From the NCBI GenBank assembly GCA_020402865.1, contig JADBYT010000014.1, forward strand, positions 1-64,000: DNA of 64,000 bases, given 5' to 3'. Source of the DNA: Bacteroidota bacterium (lineage in GTDB: Bacteria; Bacteroidota; Bacteroidia; Palsa-965). The notes under the pieces were generated by a model, which made no database searches, was not told the origin of the DNA, and saw only the letters and a program-made list of their open reading frames with translations. How positions within the stretch are numbered: position 1 is the stretch's first letter; the number at the start of each line of letters is the position of its first letter. Below are positions 1-8,736 of this stretch, in pieces. A program made the position numbers and the translations under genes.

Positions 1-130
1 ACGACCAGTGCAGAAAATCCCCGCTGGCCGTTGAGCCTGCCGAAACGACCAGTGCAAAAATCCCCGCTGGCCGTTGAGCCTGCCGAAACGACCAGTGCAG
101 AAATCCCCGCTGGCCGTTGAGCCCGCCGAA
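1..130. repeat. Three tandem REP-like units of 43-44 bp
   Basis: Three head-to-tail copies start at 1, 45 and 88. The first is 44 bp and the other two 43 bp, with a few substitutions. Each contains the core GTTGAGCCTGCCGAAACGA, a relative of the GAGCCTGTCGAAAT core seen again at 34930-34980 and 36780-36880. The array lies just downstream of the stop of the minus-strand GreA-like gene, the usual REP position at a gene 3' end. It may continue off the window edge. Units abut without spacers, so this is not a CRISPR array. Confidence 0.8.
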
Positions 131-204
131 AACAGCCCGCACTAAAATTCAAACGAAAGAAAAGCCGCTGTAACGTCAAGCGGAACCGGAGCGAGACAGC
201 TCCG

Positions 205-645
205 CTAAAGCACCGCTCGCAATTCAAACTCCACCCCATTCATCTGCACACGTCCGCCCACCTTCTGCCCAAGCAGCTTCACCCCCAGCGGCGATTGCGG
301 CGAAATAACCATTACCTCCTGCCCTGCAACTTTTATCTTGCCCAGCGGCACGGTCAAATAAATAAAGCCTTTGTTGGTATCCAGCAAGTGGCCCGCTGCC
401 ACAGCATCGCCGCTTACTGTGGCGTGAAAGCGTTCTAGCTGGGTGCGCTGAGTGCGCACGGCGGTGAGTTGCTGCGCAAGCTTCTCCTGCTCCAGTTGAG
501 CCATGGCCTGTGCCGTTTCATGTTTATCGCCGGCGGTGCTTTTGCCTTCGGCGCCGGCACTGAGTTCGGCGATAGCCTGGAGCATTGAGACTTCGCGTTG
601 CTGTAAAATGTGTCGGCAGGATTCGTAGGCGGTTTGGCGGTTCAT
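205..645 (-). CDS. GreA/GreB-like transcript cleavage factor C-terminal domain protein
   Basis: A protein of about 146 residues. The N-terminal half is helical and Glu/Gln-rich, like the coiled-coil arm of Gre factors. The C-terminal half carries a stretch around ISPQSPLGVKLLGQKVGG that matches the FKBP-like GreA/GreB C-terminal domain, where SPLG and GKKVGD are typical. Gre factors bind the RNA polymerase secondary channel and stimulate cleavage of backtracked transcripts. Bacteroidota proteins of this sort are shorter than real GreA (about 158 aa), so the exact role is inferred. I chose ATG 645 (MNRQTAY) over the in-frame ATG at 654, because the 32-bp copy at 4535-4566 ends exactly at this ATG and diverges beyond it. 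The sequence upstream of the start belongs to the mcrBC insert, so the original promoter may have been displaced. Confidence 0.7.
   Translation of the reverse strand: MNRQTAYESCRHILQQREVSMLQAIAELSAGAEGKSTAGDKHETAQAMAQLEQEKLAQQLTAVRTQRTQLERFHATVSGDAVAAGHLLDTNKGFIYLTVPLGKIKVAGQEVMVISPQSPLGVKLLGQKVGGRVQMNGVEFELRAVL
614..645. repeat. 32-bp direct repeat, left copy (start of the GreA-like gene)
   Basis: This 32-bp sequence begins CGGCAGGATTCGTAGGC and ends TTCAT. It recurs identically at 4535-4566. The copy here is the first 11 codons of the GreA-like gene read on the minus strand. The two copies bracket mcrB and mcrC. Confidence 0.9.
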
Positions 646-682
646 ATATGGCAATAGTGTATTATTCTTACTTCAGAAAGTA

Positions 683-1717
683 TTAATCAATTATTTGCAA
701 TAAACACGTTTCAATATTCGTCCAATGTGTGTTGAGATTTAGCGTTCGTACCTTTATCGGATGATCTTTATACATATAATTCAGCCGATAATCTTCATTA
801 ATAGTCGGGTACAAAAGCATTCCTGTTGCTTTCAACGATTTATCTGAACCATCCTCCTGATTAATCAGGTAACTAAACAACTGGTATAAATTTACCGGTT
901 TAAGTTTATCGCCAGATTTATTTACATTCATTGTTTCCTTATAAAACTTGGTATCAATAATTATTTTTTCGTTTTCATTTTCAAGTGTAATATCGGTTTG
1001 CATTTCGGGTAAATAGGCCGAGTCGTTTATATCAGACGGAATAAATGCCCATTTAATTCCTTCTTTTCTGGCACCGGAAAAACGTGTCTTTTCAATCCGG
1101 TAAAAATTACGTACAAAAGCCTCAAACAAGAGTGCCATTTTCTTTTCATCGCGGGTGAAATCAGAAAACTGATAATTCCCTTTCTTTTCAGTAGGCAAAG
1201 TACTCTCAAAAACTATCTGACATATATTCATGACAAAAGCATAGAAACTGTTATTTCTGTGCAGCCTTACCTGACTGAAATGATGATGCGTAATCTCAAT
1301 AAATGATACACCATACCACATCCGGCAAAGTGAAAACAATTCTTTTTTTAGCGTGTGGTTTAACAAGTCTGTTTTTAAAAGACGGTTAAGTGTGGAAAAT
1401 AATATCTGATTGGGCAGTATATCGGCCGAAAAATCATCGAAACTGCATATTGTTCGTTGACGATGGATGATATTTTGTTTAAGTGTATCGCTAATCAGAA
1501 GTTTACCTTTCACGCCGTACGTTTCTGAAGTAACGTTGATATAATTTTTATCAATCCCACGTTTCAATAACCTTTTTGTGGCACTGATAAGTACTTTGGC
1601 GAAAAGATCAGGCAGCGTAGTACTTTGATCTACCGATATTTTTATCCGGTCTTTATCTTCTATCCTGTTCCACGCATAGCAAAGAAGATAGTAAATGTTT
1701 TCTACAGGAATGGCCAT
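683..1717 (-). CDS. mcrC: McrC-family subunit of a McrBC restriction system
   Basis: A 344-residue protein that would supply the nuclease of a modification-dependent McrBC enzyme. The N-terminus (PVENIYYLLCYAWNRIE) is typical of the McrC family. Near residues 240-260 is a PD-(D/E)xK-type core: MQTDI, then a short acidic turn, then IIIDTKFYK, giving the D, D and K metal and catalytic residues. McrC is recruited by the McrB motor and cuts DNA carrying modified cytosines. Its start codon overlaps the mcrB stop by one base (TGATG), so the two are translationally coupled. The gene is visibly more AT-rich than the genes outside the flanking 32-bp repeats, consistent with transfer. Confidence 0.88.
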   Translation of the reverse strand: MAIPVENIYYLLCYAWNRIEDKDRIKISVDQSTTLPDLFAKVLISATKRLLKRGIDKNYINVTSETYGVKGKLLISDTLKQNIIHRQRTICSFDDFSADILPNQILFSTLNRLLKTDLLNHTLKKELFSLCRMWYGVSFIEITHHHFSQVRLHRNNSFYAFVMNICQIVFESTLPTEKKGNYQFSDFTRDEKKMALLFEAFVRNFYRIEKTRFSGARKEGIKWAFIPSDINDSAYLPEMQTDITLENENEKIIIDTKFYKETMNVNKSGDKLKPVNLYQLFSYLINQEDGSDKSLKATGMLLYPTINEDYRLNYMYKDHPIKVRTLNLNTHWTNIETCLLQIID

Positions 1718-4335
1718 CAGTTAAGCATCATGTTGATACATTTAGTAATCTTCTCCTGATTATCAAACCATAATTCTTCCAGTAAAGGCTGTAGTTCAAA
1801 CTTTACCAGTTCCTGCCACCAGATTTTTTCATCGCTGCCGGAAGTAAAGGAGCAGAAATAACTATGCCCGATCTGAAAGCCGATGCCAAGATTTACGTCT
1901 TCGGAAATTAATTGATTAACCTGCCCGACAGATTTACAGATATGTGTAATTATATCCCTGCTCAATCCTTTTGCAGCCATAAACTGGCTGAAATTTTCGT
2001 CGAAAACAGGCGATAAGGATACAAAGGCAAATCTTCGTCTGAGCGCATAATCAACAATTGCCAGCGAGCGGTCGGCGGTATTCATTGTTCCGATGATATA
2101 CAGGTTTTCGGGAACATAAAACCGGGCTTCATCTTCTGAATAAGTAAGTTTGAGTGCGAATTTTTTATTGCGTTTATCTGCTTCAATAAGCATTAAAAGC
2201 TCCCCGAATATTTTGCTGAGATTTCCCCGGTTTATTTCATCAATGATAAAAAAGAAAGGTCTTTCAGGATGAGCCATTGCCCGCTGACAAAAAGAATAAA
2301 AAATACCGTCGCGCAGATCAAAACCACCTTTCAGCGTTGGCCTTATGCCTTGAACAAAATCTTCGTAACTGAATGACTGGTGGAATTGCACCATTTCTAT
2401 ATTCGAGTCCCTGACTTCGTGCATTATTTCGTAGGCGATTTTACGGGCAATAAACGTTTTACCTACACCGGGAGGTCCCTGCAAAATGATATTTTTCTTT
2501 CTTAGGAGCTGCTTTACTGCTTCCGAAAATTCCGCCTCTGCAATAAAAGGTTTATCTGCATCGTCAGAAAAATTATATGGGCTTATGTGTTCAGGTAATG
2601 CTTTGGCGGAGCTGTTTTTGGCATCAATTATTTCCCGTATAACCTCATATTCTGCTTCGGTAAGCCTGAATAAACTTCCCTGATTATTTATAAATACCTC
2701 GCAGTTTTCTAAGTCAGGATTGTGTTTAAGATCGTTCCAGCTTACCGGAATTTCCAATTTTTCAATCAGCTCAAACTCAATTTCTTCTCCCTGGCCACTA
2801 TTATGCAATCCTTTGGTAACCTGATAAATGGCTTTAATTTGTTTGGTAGGCGAACTTTCGTAGCCAATAATAAGATCGCCGGGACTTACGGCCTCAAAGT
2901 ATTTATAGATGCGTCTTTTATTTCCTTTTTCATTGTGCGATGTATAGGTTTGCTTTTGTCCCTCGGCGTGGTTGCTTATGCTCCATATATTAGGATTGGC
3001 ATTGAGCCACCAGAAATTTAATTCCTTAGGAATCTCCTCTGTTTCAGTTTCCGGTTCAACAGTCTGGTCAGGCGAAAGCGGTGCAGGTACGTCGTTTTTA
3101 TAATTCAGGAAGTTTGCCTCCAATACTTCGGTAAGTTCCGGATACAAACGCACGTATTCCGAAAAAATAAGGTCGTGTTTAATTGTGGGACTGAATGTAT
3201 CGAGGCGAAACAGGTTCTTCTTTTGATCTTTAGTACCGGCCTTGTACAGATATGACTTATCGGTGAGCCATTTTACCTTGCGTCTATGCTTAAACCCGGC
3301 GGCTGACTCGTCAAAATAGTAATCACCTTCAATTACACCGATCCCCAAACAGGTATTGGCGCCTTTACTGGCAAAAACCACATCGCCTATCGCTGCTGTT
3401 TTGAAAAGCCATGAGTTCCATGATTTATTCGAACTATCGTCGGCATTTAACCCTAAGGCAATATTCATTTCTGCCCGGGAAGAGAAATTATTGAGGTTAG
3501 CCAAGTCAAAATCTATTGCAACAATACCCTCTTTATAAAATCGCTCCCACTCCGAAGCCTGATTACCTGGGGCAAATTTGAAATAGTTCCTGCTGGTATT
3601 ATTTAATCGAAGTACATCGTCTTTGCAGCCATCAAGTATATTGAATGCCGACTCATAACTATTTATTTCGGTTAGGTCATGTTTATGTTCATCTCTCACC
3701 GATGCTCCGGATAGTATTCCGGCTTCAGACTTGGTTCCGAGGCGTAAAAAAAGTTGAAAGGCATCTTTGTGTGATTCTTTAACTTTAGGATATAATGCAA
3801 TCCAGCAAAAATGACTCCCAAAGTTAGAGGGGCCGTCAAAGTCAACCCAATGGTACGTATAATCCGGCAACTGTAATTTCTTTAGAAGATCATTGCAAAG
3901 CTGCTCCAGATACATTTGCACTGTTTCTTTCTCCTTTCCCCACTTTTTCCTGTAAAAAAAAGTATAAAATACACTCCACGGTTTCTGCCAGTTGGCAAAC
4001 ATATCGCGCTGTCCAGACTGATATTTTTCAAGCTCCGTTATCAATCCTTCCGGTAAGTGAGCAAAGTAGTTTGCATCCTTTTCCCTGATGTGTTTTTTTA
4101 TTTCTTCCGTCTTTTGTTCCGTAATAAGTTCTCCCCTCAATAACTGCCTCGCAAGCTCGGCCCTGAGTAAATTTACCGGCTGAAATCCGCTTTTAGTATC
4201 GCCATATTCGTTTACCACTTCCTGCAATACTTCAGCCGGAAGCGCATTTACGACTTCATAAAGTGAGGCTGTATTGCGCGAATAATGTTCAAATTTTGAA
4301 GCAAGTTTAGTGATATACTGAAATTGTATTTCCAT
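1717..4335 (-). CDS. mcrB: McrB-family AAA+ GTPase with PUA/EVE-like reader domains
   Basis: An 872-residue motor and specificity subunit of the McrBC system. The AAA+ domain is C-terminal: Walker A GPPGVGKT at about 620-627, Walker B IIDEINRGN near 697, and the McrB signature MNTADRS near 751 followed by ALRRRF. Two upstream segments look like base-reading PUA-superfamily folds. One is around 305-360 (GDVVFASKG, then GIGVI and HRRKVKWL). The other is an EVE-like domain around 440-570 (FWWLNANP, IYKYFEAVSPGDLIIGYES, IYQVTK). The first 300 residues are helical and unassigned. Such readers in McrB proteins recognise modified cytosine and load the GTP-driven translocase. Gene order mcrB-mcrC is standard. 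Confidence 0.88.
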   Translation of the reverse strand: MEIQFQYITKLASKFEHYSRNTASLYEVVNALPAEVLQEVVNEYGDTKSGFQPVNLLRAELARQLLRGELITEQKTEEIKKHIREKDANYFAHLPEGLITELEKYQSGQRDMFANWQKPWSVFYTFFYRKKWGKEKETVQMYLEQLCNDLLKKLQLPDYTYHWVDFDGPSNFGSHFCWIALYPKVKESHKDAFQLFLRLGTKSEAGILSGASVRDEHKHDLTEINSYESAFNILDGCKDDVLRLNNTSRNYFKFAPGNQASEWERFYKEGIVAIDFDLANLNNFSSRAEMNIALGLNADDSSNKSWNSWLFKTAAIGDVVFASKGANTCLGIGVIEGDYYFDESAAGFKHRRKVKWLTDKSYLYKAGTKDQKKNLFRLDTFSPTIKHDLIFSEYVRLYPELTEVLEANFLNYKNDVPAPLSPDQTVEPETETEEIPKELNFWWLNANPNIWSISNHAEGQKQTYTSHNEKGNKRRIYKYFEAVSPGDLIIGYESSPTKQIKAIYQVTKGLHNSGQGEEIEFELIEKLEIPVSWNDLKHNPDLENCEVFINNQGSLFRLTEAEYEVIREIIDAKNSSAKALPEHISPYNFSDDADKPFIAEAEFSEAVKQLLRKKNIILQGPPGVGKTFIARKIAYEIMHEVRDSNIEMVQFHQSFSYEDFVQGIRPTLKGGFDLRDGIFYSFCQRAMAHPERPFFFIIDEINRGNLSKIFGELLMLIEADKRNKKFALKLTYSEDEARFYVPENLYIIGTMNTADRSLAIVDYALRRRFAFVSLSPVFDENFSQFMAAKGLSRDIITHICKSVGQVNQLISEDVNLGIGFQIGHSYFCSFTSGSDEKIWWQELVKFELQPLLEELWFDNQEKITKCINMMLN

Positions 4336-4614
4336 ATTCCGGTGTTTCTTATTAATAAATAGTTAACGACTTATACCTGTCAATAAACCGACTTAAAAAT
4401 ACTGATTTGAATTCAATAAATTCTCTATTAAAGTATATCCGATAATTCTAAAAATAGCCATACAATCTCCAACTACGTTCTTTCATTTAAGGCAAAGAAA
4501 TACTATTAAGCTGTACCCGTACTATATGATGTAACGGCAGGATTCGTAGGCGGTTTGGCGGTTCATGGAGGGTAAGATAACAACGTAATATCAGCACAAA
4601 ATAACTATCAGCAA
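4336..4614. other. Gene-free junction at the upstream edge of the mcrBC insert
   Basis: AT-rich and without an open frame worth calling. It holds the presumed mcrB promoter (reading minus), with no clean TAnnTTTG box visible. It also holds the right copy of the 32-bp direct repeat (4535-4566) and a short tail between that copy and the lipoprotein stop at 4615. Confidence 0.6.
4535..4566. repeat. 32-bp direct repeat, right copy (orphan start of the GreA-like gene)
   Basis: Identical over 32 bases to 614-645. Read on the minus strand it ends with an ATG and eleven codons of the GreA-like protein (MNRQTAYESCR) and then runs into unrelated AT-rich sequence. It is therefore a truncated duplicate of the 5' end of that gene. 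The bases beyond the ATG (4567 onward) may be the original upstream region of the gene. Confidence 0.9.
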
Positions 4615-5058
4615 CTACTTCTCAACCCACATTGTATCTGTAAGCACGGGAGAATTACTACGCTGCGCACGGAACAAATAATAATTGTTTGTGCCATGCA
4701 TGATTTGTACACGAAGCGGAATTTTCTTTCGCTCATTAATGCTGCTGTCTGAAGAAGGGAATGTAGTGCTTAGCAAATACAACTCACAGGTACATTCATT
4801 TACCCAGTTTACACGGTAGTGCGCACGATACCCTGTGGACTTTTCTGTTTCGATTTGAGCAGTATCCTGTCTTTGTATAATATGACGGTACTCTTTCCCA
4901 TCGCGTACAAACCGATACAGGAAATTTCCGTTTTTATATTTCGTACACTTTGCAGATGTAGTTGTATCACTGCAGGCAGCCACGAACATGAATGAAATAG
5001 ATATTCCGTTAATTAATAACGAAGAGACACGAAAATTACTACGCGGGATTATTCTCAT
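4615..5058 (-). CDS. Putative lipoprotein of unknown function
   Basis: A 147-residue protein with a basic start, a hydrophobic stretch and a lipobox-like FVAAC near residue 29, so it is probably a lipoprotein exported across the inner membrane. The mature part begins with a Cys-Lys-rich segment (KCTKYKNGNFLYRF) and later has WVNECTCELYLL. That pattern resembles a small Bacteroidota family of secreted proteins whose members I cannot name with confidence. It lies 19 bp downstream of the S8 protease gene on the same strand and may be its operon partner. No catalytic motif is visible. Confidence 0.65.
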   Translation of the reverse strand: MRIIPRSNFRVSSLLINGISISFMFVAACSDTTTSAKCTKYKNGNFLYRFVRDGKEYRHIIQRQDTAQIETEKSTGYRAHYRVNWVNECTCELYLLSTTFPSSDSSINERKKIPLRVQIMHGTNNYYLFRAQRSNSPVLTDTMWVEK

Positions 5059-5077
5059 ACAGTAGCAAAATCAACTC

Positions 5078-6748
5078 CTACAACCCCTTCACCAGCTTCC
5101 GCTCAAACGTGCCGCCTTCTGAGCGCACCTGCAAAATGTACACGCCTTCAGCCACATAATTTGCGGCACTCATGTTGAATACATTGGTAGTGCCTCCGGC
5201 GGCAAAAAGCTGGCGGTCTTCCACTACACGGCCGGTGGCATCGGTAATGGTAATTTGCAGCCACTGATCGGTTACGGAATAAAAGCTGAAACTCATTTCG
5301 TTGCCGAAGGGATTGGGGCCGCTCATAATCAGCTGGTCGCTGCCGCCTACGTTATTCGGATTGCCATTGAGGCTGAGGTTTGCGGCGCAGAAATCGGGTT
5401 TGCCGTAGCCGAGGTAGGTGTCGGGCGCGGTGTACTGGCTGGCGCTTTGTTTAATAATGTCCATGAGCTGCACGTTGGTCATGGTGGGATGCGCCTGCCA
5501 CAAACAGGCCACCAAGCCGCAAAGCACAGGCGAGGCAAAGGAAGTACCGTTGCCGGTAAATGTGCCGCCGCTTGTGCCGGCCACTACGGTGCTTTGGCCT
5601 TGTGCGGCCACGTCGGGTTTCACATCGTTATCGGCACTGGGGCCGCGGGAACTGAAGCTGGCGTAGTTGCCAGCCGGATCCACCGCACCAACGGCCAGAA
5701 TGCTGTCGGCATCGGCCGGAGCGCCAATGTAAAACCATGCGCTGGAGCCGGAGTTGCCTGCACTGTTGCACACCACCATGCCGCGCGAAGCCGCAAAATC
5801 AGCCGCACGGCTGCTGGGTGCAGTGTTGCCGTCCATATCGGCATAGGTGTGGTTTTGCGCCGGATCATCAAACGTGGTGTAGCCGAGCGATGAGTTGATT
5901 ACATCAGCGCCCACACTGTCGGCATATTCTGCGGCGGCGGCCCAGAAGTACTCCTCCACAATATTTTCGGTGGGCGCATCCTCACTGCGCAGCAGCCAGT
6001 ACGAGGCTTCGGGCGCTGTGCCTACAAGCTCGCCCGGCAGGTTGGCGCCCATGCACGAAAGCACGTAGGTACCGTGCGTATTGTCTTCGTACACCGAGGT
6101 GTCGTTCATTACAAAATCCCAGGTACCCAGTATGCGGTTGTGTGCACGCAGCGTATCAAACGCGGTCATGTTGTTCACATTATTAAAACCGGCATCAATT
6201 ACCGCAATCACCATTCCCGCACCACGGTAGCCGGAGTTGTGCAGGCACACGCCGCCAATCATATCAATCTGATTAAATGAGCCGCCGTAGTTGAGCATGG
6301 TCGGACTCACATTCACATTGCGTTGTGCCGAAGGCGGAGCCGTTGAAATCGTTTCGGCGGCCCATTTATCGGTTTCAGCGGCTGATGCGTTGCGCTGTGC
6401 AATTTGCTGCGTATTTACCACAAACGGCAACGCGGCAATGGCATTAAGCGCATTGGTATCGTTTGTAATAATTACCACGCCGTTCAGCCATTTCGAGCGG
6501 GCGCGCACCGTTACGCCGGTTGCCGCCACGGCATTGATGTAGGCAGGTGTAACCGGCAAATCGAGCGAGTCGATGGCAAGTCCCTGTGCCGTGCGGCGGT
6601 TCAGTGCCCGCGCCGAAAGGTAGGCCGACGGATTAGCCAGTGTGTAAGTCGCATTGCCTTTATCGCTGAACTGCACCCAGTAGCGGGTTTGTGCTGCGGC
6701 TTCGGCCACTGAGGCAAGGAATAAAATGGCGAGTAAGAGTTTCTTCAT
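5078..6748 (-). CDS. Secreted subtilisin-like (S8) serine protease with T9SS sorting domain
   Basis: A 556-residue exported peptidase. I start it at ATG 6748 (MKKLLLAILF) because this gives a classical signal peptide ending near residue 20; the frame stays open for 77 more codons upstream. The subtilase triad is Asp185 (AVIDAGF), His225 (NTHGTYV) and Ser403 (GTSFASP), with oxyanion Asn332 (SAGNSG). Residues of about 20-150 look like an inhibitor-like propeptide. The last 80 residues (SGPNPFGNEMSF, ITDATGRVV, GVYILQVRSEGG, ERKLVKGL) form a Por secretion C-terminal domain, so the enzyme is expected to leave through the type IX system and attach to the surface or be released. Confidence 0.92.
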   Translation of the reverse strand: MKKLLLAILFLASVAEAAAQTRYWVQFSDKGNATYTLANPSAYLSARALNRRTAQGLAIDSLDLPVTPAYINAVAATGVTVRARSKWLNGVVIITNDTNALNAIAALPFVVNTQQIAQRNASAAETDKWAAETISTAPPSAQRNVNVSPTMLNYGGSFNQIDMIGGVCLHNSGYRGAGMVIAVIDAGFNNVNNMTAFDTLRAHNRILGTWDFVMNDTSVYEDNTHGTYVLSCMGANLPGELVGTAPEASYWLLRSEDAPTENIVEEYFWAAAAEYADSVGADVINSSLGYTTFDDPAQNHTYADMDGNTAPSSRAADFAASRGMVVCNSAGNSGSSAWFYIGAPADADSILAVGAVDPAGNYASFSSRGPSADNDVKPDVAAQGQSTVVAGTSGGTFTGNGTSFASPVLCGLVACLWQAHPTMTNVQLMDIIKQSASQYTAPDTYLGYGKPDFCAANLSLNGNPNNVGGSDQLIMSGPNPFGNEMSFSFYSVTDQWLQITITDATGRVVEDRQLFAAGGTTNVFNMSAANYVAEGVYILQVRSEGGTFERKLVKGL

Positions 6749-6863
6749 TTCAGCGTGTTTATGCGTTCGGCGTGAATATGCCGGTTTATCAAATATGTAG
6801 TTTACCAGCCGCTTTATCAAGCGCGTTTTTACAACCGGCCTCAATGCTTTCACCAGCGGCAAT

Positions 6864-7568
6864 TTACTGATGCCCCCATTCCACCACCTTTGCCCGATAC
6901 ACAAGTCCGCCCGCAATGCGCGTAAGCACCGAGCTGGGCGCAAGCGTGGTATCAAACACATCCACCACCTGCTTTTCAATCAGGCCGGTGTTCCGGGCAT
7001 AGCGTTCGGTGTAAAGTTTATAGTAAAGGCGGTTGGTATCGGCTTTCTGGATAATGAGTGCGGTGGAATCGAAATTCAGACTGTTGAGTGAGTACGGCTC
7101 ATCGGCGGCGGTGCATTTGTAGATCCAGCTTCCGAGCGTGTTAAAGCTGTTGCCGTCCCACGAATTTCCGCTGCGCAGCGGGAAATTCAGCCGCACATAG
7201 CGCACATTTTCCTCCACACGCTCATACGTGGTTGCTGTGCGCTGCGCACTCCACACGCGCGCCAGTGTCCACGGCAGATTACTGTAGGGCACGGTGTCGT
7301 TGTAGTAACGCACATAACGCTCAAGGCGCTGCGCAGGGCGGCCCTCGTTGTCGGCAAAAACCGATTCGATGATTTCTTTCAGCTGATAGCGGTAATGTAC
7401 GGTATCGCCGTTGAAATCGTTATATACAATCGAATCCACCTCGTAAATCACATAATCGCCGGGCGTGGTGCGTACGTAGTTGTAGCCGGTATCGGGCACG
7501 GGCTGTTCATCGGGCTTGCAGGCAGCCAGCGGGGCAAGGGCAAACACGATGTAGAGGAGTTTTTTCAC
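6864..7568 (-). CDS. Putative lipoprotein of unknown function
   Basis: About 234 residues if started at the GTG at 7568 (VKKLLYIVF). That start lies 10 bp after the mnmA stop and gives a short lipoprotein signal with lipobox LAAC followed by KPDEQ. The alternative ATG at 7622 would overlap mnmA and bury the signal. The mature protein is rich in Tyr, Arg and Thr and in alternating beta-strand-like segments. It has no motif I recognise. It sits between mnmA and the S8 protease on one strand. Its product is probably anchored in the periplasm or outer membrane. Confidence 0.65.
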   Translation of the reverse strand: MKKLLYIVFALAPLAACKPDEQPVPDTGYNYVRTTPGDYVIYEVDSIVYNDFNGDTVHYRYQLKEIIESVFADNEGRPAQRLERYVRYYNDTVPYSNLPWTLARVWSAQRTATTYERVEENVRYVRLNFPLRSGNSWDGNSFNTLGSWIYKCTAADEPYSLNSLNFDSTALIIQKADTNRLYYKLYTERYARNTGLIEKQVVDVFDTTLAPSSVLTRIAGGLVYRAKVVEWGHQ

Positions 7569-7578
7569 CGACTCTAAT

Positions 7579-8736
7579 TTACTGCAAATTGGGCAAAGGT
7601 TCGCCGGGGTTTGAGCGGTCAATGAAACCGCCGCCCACTAAATCATCACCTTCATAAAACACGGCGCTCTGGCCCGGCGCCACACCACTCACCGGCTGGT
7701 GAAACATGGCGCTTACACGGCCGTTTTCCTCGCGCAGCGTGGCTATGCTGCCTGCGTCTTTGTAGCGGATTTTGGTTAATCCTTCAAAGCCTTCGGGCAA
7801 TGCGGCATATTTTACAAGGTTGTAATCGCGCACCCACATGTGCTGGCGCTCGAGTTCGAGTTTGGTGCCCAGCATTACCGTGTTGGTTTCGGGAATGATC
7901 TGGGTGACAAACATGGGTTCGCCAAGCGCAATTTCGAGGCCTTTGCGCTGGCCAATGGTGTAAAACGGATAGCCTTTGTGCTTGCCCACCACAGTGCCGT
8001 CGGCCAGCACGAAATTGCCGCCGTCCACTTTTTCTTCCAGCCCCGGTACACGGCGGCGAAGGAAAGCGCGGTAGTCGTTGTCGGGCACAAAGCAAATTTC
8101 GTAGCTCTCACTTTTGTTGGCCAGTTCGGCATAGCCCGCGTCGAACGCCATCTGGCGGATTTCGGCTTTGCGGAATTTGCCAAGCGGAAAAATGGTGCGG
8201 CGCAAACTGTCCTGCGTAAGGCCCCAAAGCACATACGACTGATCTTTGTTGGCGTCAAGTCCGCGCGAAATTACGTGGCGGCCGTTTTCTTCGCGCACCT
8301 GCGCATAATGGCCCGTGGCGATAAACTCGCAGTCGAGCTGATCGGCACGTTTGAGCAGGGCTTCCCATTTAATGTGTGTGTTGCAAAGCACACAAGGATT
8401 GGGCGTGCGTCCGGCAAGGTATTCATCCACAAAATTGTCGATGATGTGATTGCCAAACTCGCCGCGTATGTCGAGAATGTAATGCGGGAAGCCGAGATTA
8501 ACGGCCAGTGTGCGGGCATCGTTTATCGAATCGAGGCTGCAGCAGCCTGTTTCCTTGCGCGATCCGCCGGATGAGGCATAATCCCATGTTTTCATGGTAA
8601 TGCCAATCACATCATACCCCTCTTCATGCAGCATGAGCGCCGTCACCGAACTGTCGATGCCGCCGCTCATGGCTACAAGTACTTTTCCTTTTTTACTCAA
8701 TTTATTGTCCTCCCGGCGGCTTTGGTTCGCCGCCAC
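7579..8736 (-). CDS. mnmA: tRNA-specific 2-thiouridylase MnmA
   Basis: A 385-residue enzyme that makes 2-thiouridine at the wobble base (U34) of tRNA for Lys, Glu and Gln, using ATP to adenylate the uridine and a persulfide sulfur donor. The PP-loop SGGIDSS is at residues 24-30. The catalytic cysteines are in NPCVLCN (Cys118) and YEICF (Cys215), the pair expected for the MnmA persulfide mechanism. ATG 8736 overlaps the end of the upstream MORN-repeat gene by 35 bp. A TTG at 8700 (LSKKGKVLVAMSGG) would avoid the overlap, so the start is uncertain. Length fits the family (about 360-390). Confidence 0.95.
   Translation of the reverse strand: MAANQSRREDNKLSKKGKVLVAMSGGIDSSVTALMLHEEGYDVIGITMKTWDYASSGGSRKETGCCSLDSINDARTLAVNLGFPHYILDIRGEFGNHIIDNFVDEYLAGRTPNPCVLCNTHIKWEALLKRADQLDCEFIATGHYAQVREENGRHVISRGLDANKDQSYVLWGLTQDSLRRTIFPLGKFRKAEIRQMAFDAGYAELANKSESYEICFVPDNDYRAFLRRRVPGLEEKVDGGNFVLADGTVVGKHKGYPFYTIGQRKGLEIALGEPMFVTQIIPETNTVMLGTKLELERQHMWVRDYNLVKYAALPEGFEGLTKIRYKDAGSIATLREENGRVSAMFHQPVSGVAPGQSAVFYEGDDLVGGGFIDRSNPGEPLPNLQ

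Noticed and set aside
1-130. Possible CRISPR array
   Set aside because: The repeats abut without spacers and match dispersed REP-like elements; no cas gene is nearby.
5078-6979. Longer start for the S8 protease at 6979
   Set aside because: It would put 77 basic, Trp-rich residues before a perfect signal peptide and overlap the upstream lipoprotein gene.
7840-8574. 244-residue open frame on the plus strand
   Set aside because: Antisense shadow of mnmA, which has all its catalytic motifs.
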